Positions 1 to 5,850 of a stretch of 17,255 nucleotides of DNA are shown piece by piece (positions within the stretch are counted from its first letter, which is position 1; each line of letters starts with the position of its first letter). This DNA comes from Pseudomonadales bacterium. GTDB lineage: Bacteria > Pseudomonadota > Gammaproteobacteria > Pseudomonadales > Moraxellaceae. The position numbers and the translations under genes were made by a program. Below the pieces are notes generated by a model, which had not been told where the DNA came from, made no database searches, and saw nothing but the letters and a program-made list of their open reading frames with translations. The stretch covers positions 1-17,255 of the forward strand of contig JABEVH010000168.1 in the NCBI GenBank assembly GCA_013043915.1, written 5' to 3'.

Positions 1-73
1 GTTCGAGCATGGCTGACAATTTCTTTACTGTTATCAATGAATCATCTACTACCATAATTTTAAGATTTTTCAT
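1..73 (-). CDS. CheY-like response regulator receiver domain, N-terminal fragment
   Basis: Read leftwards from the ATG at 73-71, the frame is open to the window edge and gives 24 residues. They begin MKNLKIMVVDDS and continue into a first helix ending KLSAMLE. The hydrophobic beta-1 strand followed by the acidic pair DD and Ser is the classic start of a receiver domain; the acidic pair helps bind Mg2+ next to the phospho-accepting Asp, which lies outside the window. The ATG sits 3 bp after the stop of the CheX-like gene, so the two are almost surely co-transcribed and probably translationally coupled. That pairing suggests the regulator is the substrate of the neighbouring phosphatase. Whether it is a stand-alone CheY or carries an output domain cannot be seen. 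Confidence 0.8.
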   Translation of the reverse strand, partial: MKNLKIMVVDDSLITVKKLSAMLE

Positions 74-76
74 GAT

Positions 77-595
77 TTATTTCACGTAATTAAGGTTGCT
101 ATCAAAAAAATTACTAGGTCCCAATATATTGACGTCAATGACCCCGAATTCCGTCATCATATTTTTAGTTATAAAAACAACATTATTAGTTCTATGTATT
201 TTTTTAACATGATCAATAATCATGGGTGGCGTCAAGGATATCGCTTTATTTCCATTCTTCAAGTCGGCAGTACAATTCCCGATAATTGTGTTGATGACAT
301 CCCCAGCAACCGACTCCTTGAAGATCTGCTCTTCATCAGGACTAATTGTTAATCCTGCCGTCATCTGAGTATATAATTCATCAATAAGGCCTTGTTCAAA
401 ACTAAAGGCTATCAATAAACTTACGGGCCCTCCAACTCCGACGACTGCTGTTAGGCCATGGATATTGAGTGTTTCATTTTTAGGATTATCCTGTTCCGCC
501 TCATTGACTTCAATTGAAAATTCCTCTAAAAAATAACTTCTGGTTCGGGCAAGCACCGAACTAGCCACCTCGTAGATCCAGTGCTTGACAGGCAT
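77..595 (-). CDS. cheX: CheX/CheC-type chemotaxis phosphatase-like protein
   Basis: A 172-residue protein of about the usual CheX length. Residues 94-107 (ESVAGDVINTIIGN) resemble the CheC/CheX phosphatase helix, whose signature is ExxN followed by a Gly; here the acidic residue is Asp99 (DVIN, Asn102) and Gly106 follows. Residues 45-66 look like the strand-rich region typical of the fold. Family members dephosphorylate phospho-CheY or related receivers in the cytoplasm, ending a signal. The gene for a receiver starts 3 bp downstream, which fits a phosphatase-substrate pair. The ATG at 595 is preceded by AGAGG about 10 nt upstream. Codon use is AT-rich compared with the rest of the window. 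The family call rests on the motif and the neighbour; the exact target is inference. Other CheX-like domains act in non-chemotactic systems, so a motility role is not shown. Confidence 0.65.
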   Translation of the reverse strand: MPVKHWIYEVASSVLARTRSYFLEEFSIEVNEAEQDNPKNETLNIHGLTAVVGVGGPVSLLIAFSFEQGLIDELYTQMTAGLTISPDEEQIFKESVAGDVINTIIGNCTADLKNGNKAISLTPPMIIDHVKKIHRTNNVVFITKNMMTEFGVIDVNILGPSNFFDSNLNYVK

Positions 596-734
596 GTACT
601 CTCTACCTCTATAGCTATTGATAAATTTTTTTGGAATCGTTTATTGAACACTTCGTTTTTAAAGCTAGCAGAACAAGACTTTCTCGTAAAGAAAGATGCC
701 ATAATTGGCCGCAATTACCAACTTCGTCCCGGGT

Positions 735-884
735 CTAATACTGATTATTAATCACATACTTCTTATCAACAACTATATTTCTTGCAATTTTCTTGCCTAA
801 ACCATGGTAACCAGCATATCCCTTCATTAATTTATTGATAGTTGAACATTTATGCATTTTCTTATTTATGAACACATTATTCAT
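735..884 (-). CDS. Possible small basic protein (49 aa), unverified
   Basis: An ATG at 884-882 opens a 49-codon frame ending in TAG at 737-735. The product is Lys/Asn-rich and basic, with a middle segment GYHGLGKKIARN. No good Shine-Dalgarno sequence precedes it; the nearest purines are weak. In DNA this AT-rich, stop codons are common, so an open frame of this length is mildly notable but not decisive. It lies on the same strand as the CheX-like gene and upstream of it. I do not recognise it. It could equally be chance. Confidence 0.2.
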   Translation of the reverse strand: MNNVFINKKMHKCSTINKLMKGYAGYHGLGKKIARNIVVDKKYVINNQY

Positions 885-1058
885 GCTGTTTTGAATTAAA
901 ATGTCAATGTTTGTAGGAAGGGACTCCTTGTGGGCTAGGGGGCTATCTTTACTCGACTATATTCCTCACTTCAGGGTAGCTGCATGGTACAGTGGTTGTT
1001 CAAGGCAAGCCCTGCTAACGCCTCTGCACATAGTTGCTGTATTGTTTGTTTAGCGCAT

Positions 1059-1064
1059 AAGGAG
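1059..1064 (+). promoter_or_regulatory. Ribosome binding site for the peroxidase
   Basis: AAGGAG lies 9 nt before the ATG at 1074. It selects this start over the in-frame ATG at 984, which would add 30 residues in front of a good signal peptide. Confidence 0.8.
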
Positions 1065-1073
1065 TGTTTCCTG

Positions 1074-2126
1074 ATGAAAAGATTCTTGGTTGGATCAACC
1101 TTGAGTTGGCTCCTGATTGCTTCTGTTCAAGCCCTTGAACCCTTACCGACTTCAGTTCCGGTACCCGCCGACAACCCCATGACTGTTGACAAAATTGAAT
1201 TAGGCAAAAGCCTTTATTTTGATCCACGCCTTTCGATAGATGGAACCATTTCTTGTAATAGTTGTCATAATGTCATGACCAACGGAACCGATAACCGTTC
1301 TGTTTCTGTTGGAGTGCGTGGACAACATGGAGGCCGTAGCTCACCTACGGTCTATAACGCAGCTTTTCTCAGCAGCCAGTTCTGGGATGGCCGTGCCTCT
1401 ACCCTGGAAGAACAGGCTAAGGGCCCTATCCTCAATCCTATTGAAATGGGCATGCCCTCAGCTCAGGCGGTGGTTGATCGTTTGAAGGGGGTTCCTGATT
1501 ATGTCAGTTGGTTTCAGCATGTTTTTGGTGGTCAGGGCGAGACAGCTGTCACCTATACCCATGTAGCTCAGGCCATAGCCGCTTATGAACGAACACTGGT
1601 AACCCCCAACAGCCCCTTTGTTTGCTACTGGTACGGCGACCATCAGGCTCTGTCTGCATCCGCGCAGCGCGGCATGCAAAAGGTAACTAGTTTAGGTTGC
1701 ACAAGCTGCCATATGGGTCCTAATTTTTCAGGTCCTGCCGGCATGCCTATGGGTCAAGGATTTTTTATGAAGTTCCCGACCTTTGACCAGTCGAAACTGG
1801 CACTACCCTATATTCAACGCTATCACCTCATGGATGATAAGGGGCGTTTCAGCGTAACGCACCAACCTGGCGATCTACATATGTGGCGGGTACCTACTTG
1901 GCGCAACATAGCTTTGACCGCGCCCTATTTCCATAACGGCTCGGTGGCAACCCTTGATGAGGCCGTCAGGGTGATGGCTGCCACCCAGCTTAATAAAACA
2001 CTGAGTGATGCAGAAGTTGCTGATATCGTTGCTTTTCTCGATAGTCTAACCGGAGTTTTCCCACAACAGACCATGCCGCGGCTCCCTGAAACGCCGCATC
2101 ATACGGTGGTGGGTGATGCCCACTAA
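1074..2126 (+). CDS. Di-heme cytochrome c peroxidase (CcpA/MauG family), periplasmic
   Basis: A 350-residue exported protein that should reduce hydrogen peroxide in the periplasm with electrons from small c-type cytochromes or related donors. Residues 1-20 form a signal peptide (Lys-Arg, hydrophobic core, AxA-type end SVQA). Two c-type haem sites are present, CNSCH at 61-65 and CTSCH at 209-213, the first after the family stretch LGKSLYFDPRLS. Other family landmarks are SSPTV near 89-93, FWDGRA, NPIEMG, PYFHNG (His287) and the sixth-ligand Met in DEAVRVM (Met301), aligned from memory with Met275 of Pseudomonas CcpA. At the place of the distal His71 of that enzyme I read Val81, with the nearest His at 85. 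Length is normal for the family. The gene stands alone between an AT-rich region and a methyltransferase gene. A MauG-like oxidase role is a less likely alternative. Confidence 0.9.
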   Translation: MKRFLVGSTLSWLLIASVQALEPLPTSVPVPADNPMTVDKIELGKSLYFDPRLSIDGTISCNSCHNVMTNGTDNRSVSVGVRGQHGGRSSPTVYNAAFLSSQFWDGRASTLEEQAKGPILNPIEMGMPSAQAVVDRLKGVPDYVSWFQHVFGGQGETAVTYTHVAQAIAAYERTLVTPNSPFVCYWYGDHQALSASAQRGMQKVTSLGCTSCHMGPNFSGPAGMPMGQGFFMKFPTFDQSKLALPYIQRYHLMDDKGRFSVTHQPGDLHMWRVPTWRNIALTAPYFHNGSVATLDEAVRVMAATQLNKTLSDAEVADIVAFLDSLTGVFPQQTMPRLPETPHHTVVGDAH

Positions 2127-2196
2127 TCTCTCATGGTCTAGGTTTTTTATCAGCTCTCCTTAACCTTTATTCTTATTTTTAATTGGCTATTCTTTG

Positions 2197-3291
2197 ATGC
2201 TACCTGCCCAACTTCTCGAAACTGAAGGTATCAAGTATGCCGGCTCTAAAAGAAAATTACTTCCTCACATCGCGCAGATTGTCTCTGACCTAGATGTGTC
2301 CAGCGTACTGGACGGGTTCAGTGGTTCTACCCGGGTCAGTCAGCTATTTTCCCAGTTAGGCTATAATACGATCGCTTCTGATCGCTCAGCGTGGTCTGAG
2401 GTGTTGGGTCAGTGTTACCTGCTTAATACCCATCCACCGGAACACTATCTTCCCCTTTTGCTACATTTAAATAAGCTGCCTGGCTACGATGGTTGGTTTA
2501 CCGAGCATTATGGTGGCGATGTCGGTGAGCCCATCAAACGCCCCTTCCAGCGTAAAAACACCCGCAGACTTGATGCTATTCGAGATGAAATTGATCGACT
2601 TGCGCTGAGCAATATTGAACGAGCTGTCTTGCTAACTAGCCTGATGCTGGCCCTGGATTCTGTTGATAACACCCTAGGGCACTTTGTCTCTTATTTGTCT
2701 GGCTGGTCAGCTCGCTCTTACCGTGATCTGACTTTGCGCCTACCTAAGATCTACCTCAACGCAGGTCAGCATACTGTCTTGCGCGAAGATATTTTCACGA
2801 CCCTGCAGAATCAACGTTTTGATCTGGCGTATTTTGATCCACCTTACGGTTCTAATAACGAAAAAATGCCACCGAGCCGGGTTCGTTATAATGCTTATTA
2901 TCATCTCTGGACTACGTTGGTTCTACATGACAAGCCTGCCGTCTTCGGCAAGGCTAATCGCCGCGAAGACAGCCGTGATCTGGTTGATCCTTCACCGTTT
3001 GAAGATTACCGCAGCGATGAACAAGGACACTCTTTGGCTCTGCAAGCCTTGACCCGACTGATTCATAAAACTCAAGCACGTTACATTTTACTCTCCTACA
3101 GCTCAGGTGGCCGCGCCACCTGGGAGGAGCTCCATGATCGACTAGCTGAAGCAGGTACTATTCGAAATATCCTGGCCTTGGATCATAAAAGACATGTCAT
3201 GAGTCATATGCGTTGGACTGAAGCATGGATCCAACATAGGTTAGACCAGCACCAGGAATACCTGTTTCTTCTTGAAAAACATCATGGCTAG
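2197..3291 (+). CDS. D12-class adenine-N6 DNA methyltransferase
   Basis: A 364-residue enzyme that should move a methyl group from S-adenosylmethionine to N6 of adenine in a specific DNA site. The order of motifs is that of the Dam-like alpha class: motif X near the N-terminus (KYAGSKRKLLP, 13-23), motif I for SAM binding (VLDGFSGSTRVS, 37-48), a long middle region that would hold target recognition, then motif IV DPPY at 214-217 followed by the YNAYYHLWTT segment. The ATG at 2197 is preferred to the adjacent TTG at 2194; neither has a strong ribosome site. No restriction endonuclease gene is visible within the window on either side, so it looks like an orphan methylase, although a distant partner cannot be excluded. 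Its last 95 bp overlap the end of the convergent kinase gene. The recognition sequence cannot be read from the protein. Confidence 0.88.
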   Translation: MLPAQLLETEGIKYAGSKRKLLPHIAQIVSDLDVSSVLDGFSGSTRVSQLFSQLGYNTIASDRSAWSEVLGQCYLLNTHPPEHYLPLLLHLNKLPGYDGWFTEHYGGDVGEPIKRPFQRKNTRRLDAIRDEIDRLALSNIERAVLLTSLMLALDSVDNTLGHFVSYLSGWSARSYRDLTLRLPKIYLNAGQHTVLREDIFTTLQNQRFDLAYFDPPYGSNNEKMPPSRVRYNAYYHLWTTLVLHDKPAVFGKANRREDSRDLVDPSPFEDYRSDEQGHSLALQALTRLIHKTQARYILLSYSSGGRATWEELHDRLAEAGTIRNILALDHKRHVMSHMRWTEAWIQHRLDQHQEYLFLLEKHHG

Positions 3292-4498
3292 AAATATTCG
3301 GTGCCTGTCGCGGCAATTGCAGATGAAAATGGGTGCCTTGGCCTTCCTCAGAGTTGACTCGTATCGAACCTCCCAAGGGCCCCGTGACCAAGTTATAGCA
3401 AATATGCAGCCCTAAGCCGATGTCTTGATCACCCAGCTTGAGGGTATAAAAGGGTTCAAATAAGTGCTTAACATGGTCAGCATCTGTGCTGTAGGCATGA
3501 TCATGAAATATCAGCTGCATCTGCTCAGGGCCATGCTGCCGCGCCTCAATTGAAATTCGATGAACGTTATCATCTACGATGTGTCGTGCCCAAGCATAAT
3601 CCAGAAGATTATTGATCACCCGTGATAAGGCCGCAGGATAGCTCTCCAGCACCAGGGTCGACTCGATGTCTAGATGGATGCTAAAAGGTCGATCTGAACC
3701 ACGAATTTGAAACATGACCAGAGCATCATCGACAACTTGTTGCATCGTAAATTTTGTTCGCTGCCCCATGAACCGATCTATAGATAAATCCTTGAAGCTG
3801 GCGATGAGTGTGATGGCCTTATGCAAGTTTCGCAATAAAATGTCTGTTCCTTCATGATGTAACCTCAAGAGGTTATCCAGGTCAGTACGCCGTATACCCT
3901 GCGAGCTTTGTTTCACAAATGTTTGATTCGCATCCATCAGCGTTGTTGCGGACGTTAAAGCATTACCCATCGGGGTGTTGAGTTCATGCGCTACACCGGC
4001 GACTAAGGCACCCAGAGCAGACATTTTTTCAGATTCGACCAGTTTATTCTGGGTAATCTTTAGTTCATTCAGCGTGCTCTGCAATTGGGTAATGGCATCT
4101 TCAAGCTCATGAGAGTTAGGAATCTTCAATGCTTTTGGAATAACCAACCATAGAGCTACTGCCGTCATGGCGGAAAACGCAGCGGTGATCGTATTGGTAA
4201 CAGCCTGCAACCAGTAATTTGGGTGCCAAATCACCCAAGCCCCCATGACGTGGGTCAGGCCACAGAATAAAATGAAATAGGAAAATAGAAGAAAAATACC
4301 GCTAAAGCTAATGTCCTTGCGGCGACTGATAAAATACAACAGGCTAATCGGAATGGAGAAATAAGACAGCGCGATGATGCTTTCCGATAGCACAAAGGTC
4401 CACAACAATGCAGGGTTCCATAAGAAACAGAAGCCGTGCGGCATGAATTCGCCTGAGCTGCTACCTGACATCAAGTGATGAGCCATACTGCCATCCAT
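3197..4498 (-). CDS. Membrane histidine kinase with ethylene-receptor-like (ETR1-type) sensor domain
   Basis: A 433-residue inner-membrane sensor. Residues 18-123 form three membrane helices closely resembling the plant ethylene-binding domain: FMPHG, then IIALSYFSIP (41-50), then LFCGLTHVMGAW (77-88). Cys79 and His83 match the copper ligands Cys65 and His69 of ETR1; Tyr46 and Pro50 match Tyr32 and Pro36; Glu39 stands where ETR1 has Asp25. A coiled-coil linker (about 130-158) leads to the phospho-accepting helix with His171 (GVAHELNTPMGN). The ATP-binding domain covers about 250-396; its second N-box Asn is Tyr301 and the G1 box DxGxG reads DHAYS (333-337), while LFEPFYT and GLGLH remain. A 37-residue tail follows and overlaps the methylase gene. 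No receiver or regulator gene is adjacent. The ligand (ethylene, copper or other) is inference. Start chosen as the first ATG after an in-frame TAG; ATGs at 4486, 4471 and 4444 are alternatives. Confidence 0.88.
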   Translation of the reverse strand: MDGSMAHHLMSGSSSGEFMPHGFCFLWNPALLWTFVLSESIIALSYFSIPISLLYFISRRKDISFSGIFLLFSYFILFCGLTHVMGAWVIWHPNYWLQAVTNTITAAFSAMTAVALWLVIPKALKIPNSHELEDAITQLQSTLNELKITQNKLVESEKMSALGALVAGVAHELNTPMGNALTSATTLMDANQTFVKQSSQGIRRTDLDNLLRLHHEGTDILLRNLHKAITLIASFKDLSIDRFMGQRTKFTMQQVVDDALVMFQIRGSDRPFSIHLDIESTLVLESYPAALSRVINNLLDYAWARHIVDDNVHRISIEARQHGPEQMQLIFHDHAYSTDADHVKHLFEPFYTLKLGDQDIGLGLHICYNLVTGPLGGSIRVNSEEGQGTHFHLQLPRQAPNISSHDVFQEETGIPGAGLTYVGSMLQSNAYDS

Positions 4499-4593
4499 GG
4501 AGATATTTCTCTTTGAGCAAGGAATTGTCGGATGCTAGTCCGCTTACCTGTACACTGCAAGCCCCAAGCACATCGATAACGATGCCCGGACAA
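4471..4593 (-). CDS. Possible leader peptide (40 codons) upstream of the sensor kinase
   Basis: On the minus strand a strong GGAGG (4603-4599) stands 5 nt before a TTG at 4593-4591. The frame runs 40 codons to a TGA at 4473-4471 that overlaps the kinase-frame ATG at 4471 as TGATG. This is the geometry of translational coupling and would favour kinase initiation at residue 10 of the longest frame. The peptide itself is unremarkable and basic. The TTG start and lack of any known homologue make this speculative; the same bases also form the inverted repeats listed as a leader structure. Confidence 0.2.
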   Translation of the reverse strand: MSGHRYRCAWGLQCTGKRTSIRQFLAQREISPWMAVWLIT

Positions 4594-4607
4594 TTATTCC
4601 TCCATGG
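4495..4607 (-). promoter_or_regulatory. Candidate structured mRNA leader of the sensor kinase
   Basis: Read on the minus strand, nested inverted repeats lie just before and across the kinase start. The outer arms CCATGGAG (4607-4600) and CTCCATGG (4502-4495) are perfectly complementary, and the second contains the ATG. Inside, AATTGTC (4595-4589) pairs with GACAATT (4529-4523). Between these are three further stems: CATCG/CGATG, GCTTGC/GTAAGC (one G-U) and GGA/TCC. The whole could fold as a multibranched RNA that hides the start codon. CCATGG is itself a palindrome, which raises the chance of accidental pairing. No known riboswitch class was recognised. Confidence 0.3.
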
Positions 4608-4818
4608 TTCTGTTGATGAATTTTTTGTTACCTCTACTTCAGTGCACACTTGTACTGTATAGTGCAGCCTCTTATCTGAAACCTTGGTATCAGGTATGAA
4701 TTTGGCCTTTATGAGGCATAGTATCTATTAACTTGCAGCAGACATAAAGCATATCGTCAGCTACAAGTCATTTTACTGGACTTAAATCATGGCTATTTTA
4801 CTGCCCTCAGGAGACATC
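4499..4818. other. Divergent intergenic region between sensor kinase and acyltransferase
   Basis: About 320 bp. The kinase-proximal part (4499-4607) holds the candidate leader structure and leader peptide. The remainder, 4608-4818, should contain back-to-back promoters; a TATAGT near 4656-4661 could be a -10 element but has no matching -35. Nothing else convincing was seen. Confidence 0.5.
4809..4813 (+). promoter_or_regulatory. Ribosome binding site for the acyltransferase-like gene
   Basis: AGGAG stands 5 nt before the ATG at 4819, whereas the in-frame ATG at 4789 has no such site. This favours the shorter, 307-residue product. Confidence 0.75.
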
Positions 4819-5742
4819 ATGGACGATCTTAGAAGTTCCTTGCCACCTAACGAAACAGCTGCACCTCCTCTCCATAGTAACTTGACGTCACGACCTAGGA
4901 AAAAACCATCGTGGGTAAGTCGCTTAATCAACAAGCGCGCCATGCGAGGCTGGTCTGTGACGGGCCAAGATGCTGAATTTATGGCTAAGTCAGAGGGGAT
5001 TTGGGAATTTCTGCTGACCAAATATTTCCGGGTATCAACCACTGGCTGGGAACATATACCGGAAGGTGCCTGTATGATCATCGGCGTACATTCAGGTACG
5101 TGGCTGACTATGGATGCCTGGATGTTGATGAATGACTGGTGGTTTCGCTACAAGGGAAAGCGAATCCTGCACGGAACTGCCCATGATATTCTGATGGCCA
5201 TGCCTGGCCTGGGTGACATGTTTCGTAAAGTTGGTGTCGTTCCCTCTTCGCGTGAATCTGTCTCTGCCTGCCTAGAAGCAGGTCACTGTGTCGTTATCTG
5301 GCCAGGGGGAGAAGTCGATTCCATGCGCTCCTGGAAAAAACGCCATGAGGTCATTCTGGACAACCGTTTAGGCTTCGTTCGCCAAGCCATTCGTTCCGGT
5401 GTACCTATCGTTCCTGTCGCGACAGTGGGCGGAGCAGAAACCGTGTTTGTACTATCAGAAGGGCGTTGGCTAGCCGACAAACTTCAGTTACGCCGATTTC
5501 TGCGTAGCAAAATGGTGCCTTTAGTTGCTGGACTTCCCTTTGGTATATGGCCTGAGCTTTTACCCAGCCACCTACCTCTGCCCAGCAAAATCACTAACGA
5601 ATTTCTACCTGCTATTGAAGTTGATCCCCGGCGAGAACATGATGCTGACTATGTGAAAAGCATCTTTCTGGAAGTTGAACGCAGCATACAATCGGGAGTG
5701 TCACGTTTGGCGCAGCAACGACGCTGGCCAATTTTGGGTTGA
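4819..5742 (+). CDS. Lysophospholipid/glycerol acyltransferase family protein (LPLAT, MGAT-like)
   Basis: A 307-residue protein that should transfer a fatty acyl group to a glycerolipid or related lipid acceptor at the membrane face. Residues 78-105 contain HIPEGACMIIGVHSG and a downstream Asp: His91 is followed at +8 by Asp99 (HSGTWLTMD). This is not the HX4D of PlsC, but it matches my memory of the HSGG...D form in the MGAT-like LPLAT branch. The second block PGGEVDSMRSW (162-172), then GFVRQA and GVPIVPVATVGG (194-205), are the usual substrate-binding stretches. The N-terminus (about 1-30) is polar and not conserved. There is no signal peptide; attachment to the membrane would be peripheral. 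A patatin lipase follows 108 bp downstream after a terminator-like hairpin. Acceptor and donor are unknown. Confidence 0.8.
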   Translation: MDDLRSSLPPNETAAPPLHSNLTSRPRKKPSWVSRLINKRAMRGWSVTGQDAEFMAKSEGIWEFLLTKYFRVSTTGWEHIPEGACMIIGVHSGTWLTMDAWMLMNDWWFRYKGKRILHGTAHDILMAMPGLGDMFRKVGVVPSSRESVSACLEAGHCVVIWPGGEVDSMRSWKKRHEVILDNRLGFVRQAIRSGVPIVPVATVGGAETVFVLSEGRWLADKLQLRRFLRSKMVPLVAGLPFGIWPELLPSHLPLPSKITNEFLPAIEVDPRREHDADYVKSIFLEVERSIQSGVSRLAQQRRWPILG

Positions 5743-5755
5743 CCTCTAGCGCCTA

Positions 5756-5783
5756 GGCCAATAGGATGAGAGTCTTATTGGCC
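5756..5783 (+). terminator. Hairpin terminator after the acyltransferase-like gene
   Basis: GGCCAATA (5756-5763) pairs perfectly with TATTGGCC (5776-5783), and three more inner pairs (one G-U) leave a 6-nt loop. Only a short T-run (CTTTC) follows, so termination may be partial. It lies 14 bp past the stop codon. Confidence 0.55.
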
Positions 5784-5850
5784 TTTCATCACCAACGTTT
5801 TGTCCTAAAGTACAGGGGCGTTTTTCACTTTCTTATTATGTGAGGCTCTT

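Larger units (their letters stand above)
596..1073. other. AT-rich divergent intergenic region
   Basis: This 478 bp stretch separates the leftward CheX-like gene from the rightward peroxidase, so both promoters should lie here. I could not find a convincing -35/-10 pair, FNR site or sigma-28 site for either. It holds a perfect 6 bp hairpin (679-684 with 690-695, 5-nt loop) without a clear T-run, and a 49-codon minus-strand open frame listed separately. It is strikingly AT-rich up to about 910. Confidence 0.6.

Noticed and set aside
984..1073. Upstream in-frame ATG extending the peroxidase by 30 residues
   Set aside because: The extension precedes a clear signal peptide, and AAGGAG marks the ATG at 1074.
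4461..4649. 62-codon minus-strand frame overlapping the kinase leader
   Set aside because: It overlaps the kinase start in another frame, has no recognisable motif, and its start lacks a good ribosome site; the shorter TTG frame has better signals.
4697..4714. Second sigma-54-like site upstream of the acyltransferase (TGGCC...GGCA)
   Set aside because: GG-GC spacing fits, but four other consensus positions fail.
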